Shown here: piece after piece, positions 34,345 through 42,919 of the stretch | Layout of the letters: every line of letters starts with the position of its first letter | Position numbering within the stretch: the first letter of the stretch is position 1 | Assembly (NCBI GenBank): GCA_947254645.1 | Contig: CAMYDW010000014.1 | Coordinates: 1-43,169 of the forward strand | Direction of reading: 5' to 3' | Length of the DNA: 43,169 nt | Origin: an uncultured Peptococcaceae bacterium | GTDB lineage: Bacteria > Bacillota > Peptococcia > Peptococcales > Peptococcaceae | Made by a program: the position numbers and the translations under genes | The notes under the pieces: model-generated | The model's database searches: none | What the model saw: only the letters and a program-made list of their open reading frames with translations | What the model was told of the DNA's origin: nothing

Positions 34345-35355
34345 TTGAACAATTTTACAGAACAGGTTATACTGGACGATCAGATTGCCAAGCGCATTTT
34401 TGGGCCGGCAGATTGCTTTCTGCGTATTATTACGGCAAATGTGCTCTGCCAAGTGGCGGCAAGAGGCAATGTGATTACTTTGTTAGGGCAAGAAGAAAGT
34501 GTCAAAAGCACGCAAAGGCTTTTTAACTATCTTGAAACCTTGGCAAAGGAACGCCCATTAGAAGAAAATGACATTCACTATGCCCTCACCAATGTGGCAA
34601 GGGCGATGCCTGCCAGTGAGGTGACCTCTTTGAATGAAGTGGTCTTGATTACCAGTCGTGGCAAGCAAATTCGCCCAAAAACCCAAGGGCAAAAAGAATA
34701 TTTGAAAATGATACGCGAAAAGACCATCACCTTTGGCATAGGCCCTGCTGGCACAGGAAAAACCTATCTTGCAGTGATGATGGCAGTGCGTGCCTTAAAG
34801 AAGCATGAGGTAGAGCGTATTATTTTGACTCGTCCTGCAGTAGAAGCAGGGGAAAAGCTTGGCTTTTTGCCAGGGGATTTACAAGAAAAAATTGATCCTT
34901 ATTTGCGTCCGCTCTATGATGGGCTCAACGATGCATTGGGCAGTGAAATGGCAGGACGCTACCTAGAAAAAGGAATCATTGAGGTGGCACCGCTGGCCTA
35001 TATGCGTGGGCGTACCTTGGATGATGCCTTTATCATTTTGGATGAAGCACAAAACACCACCTTGGAACAAATGAAGATGTTTTTGACACGTATTGGCTTT
35101 GGCTCTAAGGCAGTGGTGACAGGGGATATTACCCAGGTGGATTTGCCACATTATAGCCAGTCAGGCTTGGCGCAAGCACAACATATTTTACAAGACATTG
35201 AAGAAATTGGCTTTTATACGCTATTTGCCGAAGACGTTGTGCGGCACCCAGTTGTTGCAAAGATTATCCGTGCGTATGATCGATACCAATCGGAGGAGAT
35301 AGCACATGCATCTACAAGAAAATCAAACAAAGGGCACAAAGAGACGACCATTTAG
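34345..35355 (+). CDS. phoH: PhoH-family ATPase
   Basis: This 336-residue cytosolic protein has an N-terminal KH-like part (GNVITLLGQEESV) and a C-terminal P-loop ATPase domain. Walker A is GPAGTGKT (residues 133-140) and Walker B is FIILDEAQN, followed by TGDITQVDLP. The family is linked to RNA metabolism, and the neighbouring ybeY and era point to ribosome maturation. The start is TTG 34345, with AAAGGAGA at about 34329-34336. The ATG at 34315 lacks a ribosome site. The end overlaps the pgpH start by 50 bases. Confidence 0.95.
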   Translation: MNNFTEQVILDDQIAKRIFGPADCFLRIITANVLCQVAARGNVITLLGQEESVKSTQRLFNYLETLAKERPLEENDIHYALTNVARAMPASEVTSLNEVVLITSRGKQIRPKTQGQKEYLKMIREKTITFGIGPAGTGKTYLAVMMAVRALKKHEVERIILTRPAVEAGEKLGFLPGDLQEKIDPYLRPLYDGLNDALGSEMAGRYLEKGIIEVAPLAYMRGRTLDDAFIILDEAQNTTLEQMKMFLTRIGFGSKAVVTGDITQVDLPHYSQSGLAQAQHILQDIEEIGFYTLFAEDVVRHPVVAKIIRAYDRYQSEEIAHASTRKSNKGHKETTI

Positions 35356-37435
35356 TCGCTTTTTTGAAAATTATACCGTACCTATTCAGGCTGTTTTGGT
35401 TGTTTGTGTGGTGATAATGAGTGCGGTTATTGGCTGGGGCATGGTGCCTGAGCAAGCCTCATGGGTCGTAGGCTCCACTGCTAAAACGAGCATTCAAGCA
35501 GACCGCTCGGTGATTTATGAAGACACCGAGGCAACAAAAAACAAACGGGATGAAGCCCTTGAAGCGTTTCAGCCTGTCTATAAACTCAATCTAGACCAAT
35601 TCAACAATCTTTCATTGGTGGCCATTGACCGTGCCTTTGAAAGCTTACAGAAAAATATTGTCAATACAGGGAGCACCCCTCAAGAGAATCGCAAAAAAAA
35701 TCTAGTGGATGAATTTGGATTCCAATTGAGTGAGGAAGAATGGGACATTGTCTTTAAGTATGATGCGGCCCATATAGAGCTGCTTCACAAGCAAGCAGTG
35801 GCCTTATCCTCCAACGAAATGGGGAAAGGGGTCTCTGAGATTGGCTTGGCAGAGGCGAAGAAAAGACTCCTCAACAGTGTGGATCAATCTAGAGCCTTTA
35901 GCGCTGTGGACCGCACAGTGGTGCATACCATTTTAGATAAAATTACATATTATGCCACCCACGTGGTGGATCAAACAGCCACAGAACAAAAGAAAAATGA
36001 AATCCTTGCCAGCGTGGAGCCAGTGCGCCATGCTATTCAAAAGGATCAGGTGGTTGTGACCAAAGGGGAAAAAATCAGTGAGCGTCAATACGATGCCTTG
36101 AAGGCCCTTGGCTATACCAATGACAATTCAACCATTGTCATTGTTTTGGGTGTGCTTTTGGCATTGGCTATTGTATTTGTAGGGCTTTACGTGATGATTA
36201 AATTATTGCGTAAGCTGGATCGTGAAAAAACCGAAGAGATCATGGCTGTTATTTTGACAGTGATGACCTTGATTGTGCTATCCTTTCCAGCCTTTACCTC
36301 GATTCAATTTGGCAGCAGTCAGTTTATTAATTCTCTCACAGGATTTTTGGTGCCTGTCACCGCAGTGGGGATGATGGTTGCAATTTTACTGGGCTTCAGT
36401 GAGGCGATTATTGCTACCCTAGCAGTGGGATTGTTTCTTGGCTTATATACCAACAATATTTTTATTGCCTTTGCCTCTGTAGTGGGAAGCTTGGCAGGCA
36501 TCAGCCAAGTAAAGGCGATGCGTCGACGCACCGATTTAACCATGGCAGGCCTGATTGCTGGAGCAGCTATGGCGTGTGTGGTGGTGGCGTATAGCTTTAT
36601 GCAAGGACTACCCTTCAAGGCATTGCTCATTGGTGTGGCCTATGCCATGATCAATGGAATTTTGAGTGTGATTTTGACCATGGGCTTCTTGCCATATATT
36701 GAAAGAGCCTACAATATGACCACCTCATTGACCTTGCAGGAGCTTTGTGACCCCAATATGCCATTGCAACGTGCCTTGATGCACAAAGCACCAGGAACTT
36801 ATCAGCATTCCTTGATGGTGGCAAACCTGGCAGAGGCTGCGGCACTGCGTATTGGCGCCGATGCACAGCTGGTGCGTACAGCAGCATATTACCATGATAT
36901 TGGCAAGCTGGTACGTCCAGAATTTTTCTCTGAGAATCAAATGAAGGGGAAAAACCCTCACGATAAAATTTCGCCAACCCTGTCCACCTTGATTATCACA
37001 TCACACCTGAAGGACGGTATTGCTCTGGCAAGAGAAGAGCGCTTGCCAGAGCCAATCATTGAATTGATTGGACAGCATCACGGCAATAGTCCAGTGTCTT
37101 TCTTTTACATCAAGGCTCAGGAAATTGACCCTACCTTGAGCAAGGACGATTTCCGTTACAATGCAAAACGACCACAGACACGTGAGGCAGCGGTTTTGAT
37201 GTTGGCCGATACTGTAGAAGCAGCCGTTCGCTCAAACATCCATCGCTTGAATCATGGGCAAATTGATGGCTTTATTCGCACCCTCATTCAAGCCAAGGTC
37301 GATGATAAGCAACTTGTAGAATGTAATATGACCTTCAAAGATATCAAAGACGTCAGTGATGAATTTTCACGCGTTGTGAATAGTATTTATCACAAACGTA
37401 TCATTTATCCAGATAAAAAAAGCTTAGAAAAGTAA
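35306..37435 (+). CDS. pgpH: 7TM-HD cyclic-di-AMP phosphodiesterase
   Basis: This 709-residue membrane protein has a first helix near residue 28-50 and an extracytoplasmic 7TMR-HDED domain to about 265. Seven membrane helices follow, then a cytosolic HD phosphohydrolase domain with YQHSLMVANLAEAAA, YYHDIGKL (His530, Asp531), ITSHLKDG and GQHHG. In Listeria the orthologue hydrolyses c-di-AMP to pApA. GGAGGAGA sets the ATG at 35306, inside the phoH 3' end, indicating coupling. Confidence 0.95.
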   Translation: MHLQENQTKGTKRRPFSRFFENYTVPIQAVLVVCVVIMSAVIGWGMVPEQASWVVGSTAKTSIQADRSVIYEDTEATKNKRDEALEAFQPVYKLNLDQFNNLSLVAIDRAFESLQKNIVNTGSTPQENRKKNLVDEFGFQLSEEEWDIVFKYDAAHIELLHKQAVALSSNEMGKGVSEIGLAEAKKRLLNSVDQSRAFSAVDRTVVHTILDKITYYATHVVDQTATEQKKNEILASVEPVRHAIQKDQVVVTKGEKISERQYDALKALGYTNDNSTIVIVLGVLLALAIVFVGLYVMIKLLRKLDREKTEEIMAVILTVMTLIVLSFPAFTSIQFGSSQFINSLTGFLVPVTAVGMMVAILLGFSEAIIATLAVGLFLGLYTNNIFIAFASVVGSLAGISQVKAMRRRTDLTMAGLIAGAAMACVVVAYSFMQGLPFKALLIGVAYAMINGILSVILTMGFLPYIERAYNMTTSLTLQELCDPNMPLQRALMHKAPGTYQHSLMVANLAEAAALRIGADAQLVRTAAYYHDIGKLVRPEFFSENQMKGKNPHDKISPTLSTLIITSHLKDGIALAREERLPEPIIELIGQHHGNSPVSFFYIKAQEIDPTLSKDDFRYNAKRPQTREAAVLMLADTVEAAVRSNIHRLNHGQIDGFIRTLIQAKVDDKQLVECNMTFKDIKDVSDEFSRVVNSIYHKRIIYPDKKSLEK

Positions 37436-37444
37436 GGAGCAATC

Positions 37445-37915
37445 ATGCAATTTGAAATCACTAATGAATGGAAAGAGCCAATCCCTCAAGAATGGCTCGA
37501 TAAGCTAGAGCGCTTATTGCCACTTTATGCGGCCCAGGAAGGACTGCCAGAAGCATTGCGCATTGATTTATCCTTTGTGGATGATGCGATGATTCAAGAG
37601 ATTAATGCCGAATATCGTGACATCGACAAAGCTACGGATGTGCTGAGCTTCCCTATGTATGAGAGGGATGAGGAAATAGAGCTCCTCGAAGATGAATTGG
37701 CACCCTTTGGAGATATTGTGCTTTCAATGGACCATGCCATTGCACAGGCAGAAGAATATGGCCATTCCTTAGAGCGTGAAGTGCTTTATTTGATTGTCCA
37801 TGGATTGATGCATTTGGCAGGCTATGACCACATGGTAGAAGATGAAAAACAAGAAATGCGTGAAGCAGAAGAAGCACTCATGGCACAAATTGGTGTATCA
37901 AGAGGCGAGGCATGA
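37445..37915 (+). CDS. ybeY: Endoribonuclease YbeY (rRNA maturation factor)
   Basis: This 156-residue zinc endonuclease acts in 16S rRNA 3'-end maturation and ribosome quality control. The HGLMHLAGYDH motif supplies the three metal His (119, 123, 129), and TDVLSFPM is the other family mark. AAGGAGCAATC precedes the ATG. The stop overlaps the cdd start by four bases. Confidence 0.96.
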   Translation: MQFEITNEWKEPIPQEWLDKLERLLPLYAAQEGLPEALRIDLSFVDDAMIQEINAEYRDIDKATDVLSFPMYERDEEIELLEDELAPFGDIVLSMDHAIAQAEEYGHSLEREVLYLIVHGLMHLAGYDHMVEDEKQEMREAEEALMAQIGVSRGEA

Positions 37916-38319
37916 CAAAGAACAATTTGATGGCGTTGGCAATAGAGGCCCGTACAAAAGCCTATAGCCCCTATTCAAACTATCAAGTTGGAGCGGCGCT
38001 CTTATGCGAGGATGGGAGCACTTTTTGTGGCTGCAATATCGAAAATGCCAGCTATGGGCTTTCGATGTGCGCAGAAAGAGTGGCACTCTACCAAGCCATT
38101 GCCCAAGGCAAACGGCAATTTAAAGCCATCGCCATTACAGGCAGTGGCAATGACTTGGCCACCCCTTGTGGGGCATGTCGCCAAGTGATGGCTGAATTTG
38201 CCCCTGAAATGACCGTGTACATTGATCATCCAGCAGAAGGGCGCATAATCACGACAACTGTCGAAGCCCTTTTGCCTTATCCATTTTTACTAACAGAAAA
38301 AAACGAGGTGAAAAAATGA
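37912..38319 (+). CDS. cdd: Cytidine deaminase
   Basis: This 135-residue small tetrameric-type enzyme deaminates cytidine and deoxycytidine for pyrimidine salvage. Zinc ligands Cys53, Cys86 and Cys89 and catalytic Glu55 are seen in MCAERVAL and PCGACRQ. Overlaps of four bases with ybeY and era place it inside the operon. This position (ybeY-cdd-era) is common in Bacillota. Confidence 0.95.
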   Translation: MTKNNLMALAIEARTKAYSPYSNYQVGAALLCEDGSTFCGCNIENASYGLSMCAERVALYQAIAQGKRQFKAIAITGSGNDLATPCGACRQVMAEFAPEMTVYIDHPAEGRIITTTVEALLPYPFLLTEKNEVKK

Positions 38320-39215
38320 AATCTGGTTTTATCTCATTAATTGGCCGTCCAAATGCAGGGAAAAGCACCTTGCTCAACCAAATTTTGGACCGTAAGGTGG
38401 CAATCGTGTCTGATAAGCCACAAACCACACGCACACGTATTACAGGGATCTTTACCGACAATGATGCACAGATGGTCTTTATTGATACCCCTGGTATCCA
38501 CAAGCCAAAGCACCGTTTGGGTCAATATATGGTGGAGGCGGCGCAATCCTCTATCTATGACGGCGATGTGATTTATTATATGGTGGATGCGTCTGTGCCC
38601 TTTGGTGGCGGGGAAGAGTATATACTAAATGCCCTAAAGGATGTGGAAGCCCCTGTTTTTTTATTGCTCAATAAAATCGACAAAATGAGCCCTGAAACAA
38701 TCATGCGCACCATTGTACAGTGGCAAGCCCGCAGAGAATTTGCAGAGGTTTTCCCATTAAGCGCCGAAAAAGGCGATAATGTGACAGAACTCCTAGCGAC
38801 CACTAAAAAATATCTCATGGAAGGCCCAAACTTCTATCCAGAAGATGTAGTGACCGACCAACCAGAGCGCATTGTTATCAGCGAATTGATTCGTGAAAAA
38901 ATATTGCGCTTTACAGAGGAAGAAGTGCCTCATAGCGTGGCTGTTGCAGTGGAGCACATGGAACGTGATGAAAAGGATGATAAGCTTGTGGTGCATGCGA
39001 TTATTTACATTGAACGCAACAGCCAAAAAGGCATCATCATTGGCAAACAAGGGGAGATGATGAAGCGTATTGGCAAAGCCGCACGCCGAGACATAGAACT
39101 CCTGCTTGATGAAAAAATCTACCTAAAATTATGGGTGAAAGTGAAAGAAAAATGGCGTGACCGTGAAGGAGTCCTTCATGACCTTGGCTTTGACATCAAT
39201 GATTTTATGGAATAA
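38316..39215 (+). CDS. era: GTPase Era
   Basis: This 299-residue essential GTPase binds the 3' end of 16S rRNA during 30S assembly. G1 is GRPNAGKST (from residue 10), G3 is DTPGIHKP and G4 is NKID. The C-terminal KH domain contains GIIIGKQGEMMKRIGKAARR. It overlaps cdd by four bases and works in the same pathway as ybeY. Confidence 0.97.
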   Translation: MKSGFISLIGRPNAGKSTLLNQILDRKVAIVSDKPQTTRTRITGIFTDNDAQMVFIDTPGIHKPKHRLGQYMVEAAQSSIYDGDVIYYMVDASVPFGGGEEYILNALKDVEAPVFLLLNKIDKMSPETIMRTIVQWQARREFAEVFPLSAEKGDNVTELLATTKKYLMEGPNFYPEDVVTDQPERIVISELIREKILRFTEEEVPHSVAVAVEHMERDEKDDKLVVHAIIYIERNSQKGIIIGKQGEMMKRIGKAARRDIELLLDEKIYLKLWVKVKEKWRDREGVLHDLGFDINDFME

Positions 39216-39255
39216 ATAATCCACCGCTTTAATTGTTTGAAAGAAAGGAAGTGAG

Positions 39256-40593
39256 ATGATGATTGGGCCAATCAAAGTGCCAACCAACGAAGAAGAAGAG
39301 GTAGCTTTGCGAGAGGCGCTGGAAGAACAGCACCCGAGTGACATTGCAGAGTATCTTGCAGAATTAGACGACCGTGAAGAGCAAGCGGCTTTGATTAAGG
39401 TTTTGGAGCCAGAAGACGCAGCGGCAGTACTTTTTGAATTGGATGATAAAGAACTGCTCTTTAGCGTACTGCTTGAATTGCCACGCAATATGGCCAAGAC
39501 CATCGTTAATGAAATCCCGAATGACGAAGCTGCCGACATGTTGGAAGACATGGATGAAAACGAACGAAGCCGTATTCTGAGTTTGTTTGAAGACGAAGCA
39601 GCGGACGATATCGAAGATTTGTTGACTTACGATAGTGAGACCGCTGGGGGCTTGATGACCACCGAATTCGTGGTTGTTCCTGTCTTTGTTAATACACAAA
39701 AAGCAATTGAAATCATTCGACTATATGCACCAGATGCGGAAACGATTTACTATGTTTACGTGATTGATGGCATGAACCACTTGGTTGGGATTTTGTCCTT
39801 GCGTGAACTGATTGTCGCAGGGCCAGAAACCTTGGTTGGCGATATCATGCATCAAACTGTCACCAGTGTGAATGTCCGCGATGACCAGGAAGAAGTCGCG
39901 GATATCATGACCAAATACGATTTATTGGCATTGCCTGTTGTTGACGATGAAGAACACATTCTTGGGATTATCACCGTCGATGACATTGTCGATGTCATTC
40001 ATGAAGAGGCAACGGAAGACTTTTACCGTATGGCGGGTACTTCTGAGCGTGAAGACGAAGAAGACAGTGGTGTGTGGAATACCTACCGTGCACGCCTGCC
40101 TTGGCTCTTGATTACCATCTTAGGGGAGTTTGGTAGTGGGACAGTGCTTTCCTCTAGTGAAGCCAAGCTTCAAACCGTGGCGGCCCTTTCTATCTTTATC
40201 CCATTATTGACAGGGGTTGCAGGGAATGTGGGGACCCAGTCCTCTACCGTTACCGTGCGTGGGATTGCCACAGGGACCATCACAGCAAAAACCGCTCTCA
40301 AAACCATTGCCAAAGAAGTCTTGGTTGGCTTGATTTTAGGCCTGAGCATCGGGCTCACGGTGATGGGAGTGGCCACCTTCTGGAAAGGCAGCTTTGAAAT
40401 TGGATTGGTGGTTGGTTTGACCTTGTTCATCAATAACTTTACCGCTGCTTTGATGGGTACCATCGTGCCTTTGCTTTTCATGATGGCCAAACGAGACCCC
40501 GCCGTGGCATCGGCCCCATTTATTACAATGGTGGTAGACATCTTAGGCTTGGTCAACTACATGCTCATTGCCACTGTTATTTTAGGATTATAA
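39256..40593 (+). CDS. mgtE: Magnesium transporter MgtE
   Basis: This 445-residue Mg2+ channel has an acidic N-domain (EQHPSDIAEYLAELD), a CBS pair (about 130-255, with GILSLRELIVA and GIITVDDIVDV) and five C-terminal membrane helices carrying PLLTGVAGNVGTQSSTVTVR, the family pore motif. In homologues the N/CBS domains sense intracellular Mg2+ and close the pore. Two adjacent ATGs (39256, 39259) are possible starts; AAGGAA is slightly better placed for the second. No Mg riboswitch fits the 40-base gap after era. Confidence 0.95.
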   Translation: MMIGPIKVPTNEEEEVALREALEEQHPSDIAEYLAELDDREEQAALIKVLEPEDAAAVLFELDDKELLFSVLLELPRNMAKTIVNEIPNDEAADMLEDMDENERSRILSLFEDEAADDIEDLLTYDSETAGGLMTTEFVVVPVFVNTQKAIEIIRLYAPDAETIYYVYVIDGMNHLVGILSLRELIVAGPETLVGDIMHQTVTSVNVRDDQEEVADIMTKYDLLALPVVDDEEHILGIITVDDIVDVIHEEATEDFYRMAGTSEREDEEDSGVWNTYRARLPWLLITILGEFGSGTVLSSSEAKLQTVAALSIFIPLLTGVAGNVGTQSSTVTVRGIATGTITAKTALKTIAKEVLVGLILGLSIGLTVMGVATFWKGSFEIGLVVGLTLFINNFTAALMGTIVPLLFMMAKRDPAVASAPFITMVVDILGLVNYMLIATVILGL

Positions 40594-40611
40594 AGTGTGA
40601 GAGGATATTTG

Positions 40612-41307
40612 ATGAGAGAACCAGTAAAGAATAACCTTCATCCCCTTGATTATTTTGCAATTTTTTTTGTGGGCGTTTTTTTCACAGGCATGATTTATCA
40701 AGTGGCACATGCCCTAGGGATTGACCAAATAGGTGGTACAACAGGTACACTGTTTTGGCACCTATGGATACAGGACTTATTATTTTTAATCGGCATTGCA
40801 GTGTTTTTATTTGTGCGCAAGGAAACATGGAAAACACTCACATTCAAGCACCCTGCACGCACCAAAGATTATTTTGAAGGCGTGCTGTGGGGTGTAGGGC
40901 TGTATTTGTTGATGATCCTCACTGTCAATGTGATGAATCAGCTATGGCCAGGCGGCTTGGCGCCACAAAATGTAGAGGCCTTTTTGAGACAAGAGGATGC
41001 CATGTGGCAAAAACAATTTGTCTTTTTATCCATGGCAGTCATGGCACCCTTGGTAGAGGAATTCTTCTATCGTGGCTATTTGTTTCATGCGCTGTGCAAT
41101 AAAATGACACCCTTGTTGGCAATGATTTTAACCAGTGTTGTCTTTGGCTGTATGCATTTTGATTTACAGCGTGCCATTCCCTTGGCAGTTGGGGGATTCT
41201 TCCTCAATTTTATCGCTCATCGCTATGAATCCATCTTGGTCAGCACCGTGGCGCATGGCACCTGGAATGCCCTGATGATTAGTGGATTTTATTTTATACA
41301 ACAATAA
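40612..41307 (+). CDS. CPBP-family intramembrane metalloprotease (Abi/CAAX-like)
   Basis: This 231-residue protein has several membrane helices and the three CPBP motifs: EEFFYRG (Glu149, Glu150, Arg154), FGCMHF and the HGTWN segment. Relatives include CAAX prenyl endopeptidase-like and bacteriocin self-immunity proteins; the substrate is unknown. The start is ATG 40612, after GAGAGGA at about 40599-40605. A GTG at 40597 is in frame but badly placed. It follows mgtE closely. Confidence 0.9.
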   Translation: MREPVKNNLHPLDYFAIFFVGVFFTGMIYQVAHALGIDQIGGTTGTLFWHLWIQDLLFLIGIAVFLFVRKETWKTLTFKHPARTKDYFEGVLWGVGLYLLMILTVNVMNQLWPGGLAPQNVEAFLRQEDAMWQKQFVFLSMAVMAPLVEEFFYRGYLFHALCNKMTPLLAMILTSVVFGCMHFDLQRAIPLAVGGFFLNFIAHRYESILVSTVAHGTWNALMISGFYFIQQ

Positions 41308-41323
41308 GGGGAGGAAAGACCCT

Positions 41324-42901
41324 ATGAATACCATCAAAATAACTGGCCTTTCACATGACGGGAGCGGCGTAGGCCGCCTCGATGGAAAGGTCATTTTTGT
41401 ACCCAATACCTTGCCAGAGGAAACGGTGGCAGTGGAGATTGGCGCAACCAAAAAAGGGGTGACCTTTGGCACCTGTACGGAAATCATCGAAGCCAACCCC
41501 CATCGACGCACCCCACCATGCCCTTTGGCAGAGCAATGTGGAGGCTGTGCCCTACAAATTGCAGACGATACCCTACAAGGAAAACTCAAAGAGCAACAAG
41601 TGCGGGATGCCCTGACACGCATTGGCAAGCTCGACCTCGATGTTTTGCCCATTAAAACCATGGCGCATCCATGGCGGTATCGCAACAAGGGCATCTTCCA
41701 TGTAGATGAAACGAGGGGCATGGCTCAACTCGGATTTTACGAGAAAAATTCACACACCCTCGTGCCAGCAAAAGATTGCTTGTTGTTCAGCCAACAAGTA
41801 TCGCAGCTTGTGGCATGGATTGAGGAAGCCATCACCAATAGCGGCATCGCTGGCAATATTGATAAAGTGATGATTCGTGAAAGCCATCTCACTGGTGAAA
41901 TGATGGTCGTCTTTGTGACCAGCGAGCAAAAGTTTCGCCATCAAAAGATGGTTGACGCCCTAAAAGAGGAATGGCCAGCGGTGGTGAGCATTTGGCAAAA
42001 TATCAACACCAATCCACGCCTCATGCTAGGACGTGCCTACAATCTTTTGGCAGGGGAAGAAACTATTCGTGAACAATTAGGCACCTTGACCTATGCCCTT
42101 TCTCCAGCCTCTTTCTTTCAGGTGAATACCGAGCAAGCTGAAGTCCTCTATCAGTGCGGGAAGGACGTGTTGAACCTACAAGGGAATGAAGCCATCCTCG
42201 ACTTGTACTGCGGCATCGGCACCATTGGCAGCTTTATGGCACAAAAAAATCAACACCTCATCGGTGTTGATAGCGTTTCTCAGGCCATCGACGACGCCAA
42301 AGAAGCCGCTCATAAGAACGGCTTTATCAATGCCCATTTTTATACCGCTAAAGCAGAAGTTTGGCTGCCAAATTGGCAAAAAAAAGGCGGCAAAGCCGAC
42401 ATCGCCATCATCGACCCCCCAAGAAAAGGCTGCGACACGAGACTCCTCGATACCCTCATCACCGCAAACATCCCCAAAATCCTCTACATCAGCTGCAACC
42501 CCGCCACCCTAGCCAGAGACCTCAAACACCTCAGCAACCATTACACCATCAGTGCCGTACAGCCAGTGGATTTGTTTCCACAAACCAGCCATGTGGAGAC
42601 GGTAGCACTATTGTCCAAACTCGATGTCGATAAGCACATAAGTGTTGAAATTGAACTGGATGAGCTGGATTTGACAAGTGCAGAGAGCAAGGCTACTTAT
42701 GCACAAATTAAGGAATATATATTAGAAAAATTCAATTTAAAGGTTTCAACGCTCTATATTGCTCAGATTAAAAGGAAATGTGGTATTGAACTAAGGGAGC
42801 ATTATAATAAATCAAAAAAAGAGAAACAAGTTATTCGACAATGCACACCAGAAAAAGAGGAAGCTATTATGGATGCTTTAAGGCATTTTAAAATGATTTA
42901 G
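41324..42901 (+). CDS. rlmD: 23S rRNA (uracil-5-)-methyltransferase with a foreign C-terminal tail
   Basis: This is a 525-residue TrmA/RumA-family SAM enzyme. It has a TRAM domain at the N-terminus, [4Fe-4S] ligands Cys66, Cys72, Cys75 (CPLAEQCGGC) and Cys152, a SAM motif LDLYCGIGTIGS, DPPRKGC and the catalytic YISCNPATL (Cys391). Ordinary members end soon after the SHVETV motif (here Ser422 onward). This one continues about 95 residues (ELDELDLTSAESKATYAQIK ... CTPEKEEAIMDALRHF). The tail is AT-rich: two 60-base lines counted give 27-38% GC, against 50-58% in two lines of the core just before. GGGGAGGA sets ATG 41324. The core should be active; the tail is probably supplied by an inserted element. 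Confidence 0.92.
   Translation: MNTIKITGLSHDGSGVGRLDGKVIFVPNTLPEETVAVEIGATKKGVTFGTCTEIIEANPHRRTPPCPLAEQCGGCALQIADDTLQGKLKEQQVRDALTRIGKLDLDVLPIKTMAHPWRYRNKGIFHVDETRGMAQLGFYEKNSHTLVPAKDCLLFSQQVSQLVAWIEEAITNSGIAGNIDKVMIRESHLTGEMMVVFVTSEQKFRHQKMVDALKEEWPAVVSIWQNINTNPRLMLGRAYNLLAGEETIREQLGTLTYALSPASFFQVNTEQAEVLYQCGKDVLNLQGNEAILDLYCGIGTIGSFMAQKNQHLIGVDSVSQAIDDAKEAAHKNGFINAHFYTAKAEVWLPNWQKKGGKADIAIIDPPRKGCDTRLLDTLITANIPKILYISCNPATLARDLKHLSNHYTISAVQPVDLFPQTSHVETVALLSKLDVDKHISVEIELDELDLTSAESKATYAQIKEYILEKFNLKVSTLYIAQIKRKCGIELREHYNKSKKEKQVIRQCTPEKEEAIMDALRHFKMI
42587..42640 (+). other. Probable left attachment junction (attL) of an integrative element
   Basis: The codons for SHVETVALL (42587-42613) are the last typical RlmD residues. 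Base composition and codon choice change directly after them. The exact crossover cannot be fixed without the right end of the element. RlmD/RumA genes are known insertion targets of conjugative elements in Firmicutes. Confidence 0.6.
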
Positions 42902-42919
42902 TAGAAATGGAGGGTATTT

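Noticed and set aside
39216..39255. Possible magnesium riboswitch before mgtE
   Set aside because: Only 40 bases separate era from mgtE, too short for an M-box, and no suitable stem is visible.
42186..42633. Pro/Ser/Arg/His-rich frames overlapping rlmD
   Set aside because: Low-complexity products of the C-rich alternate frames of rlmD, which has an intact catalytic sequence.
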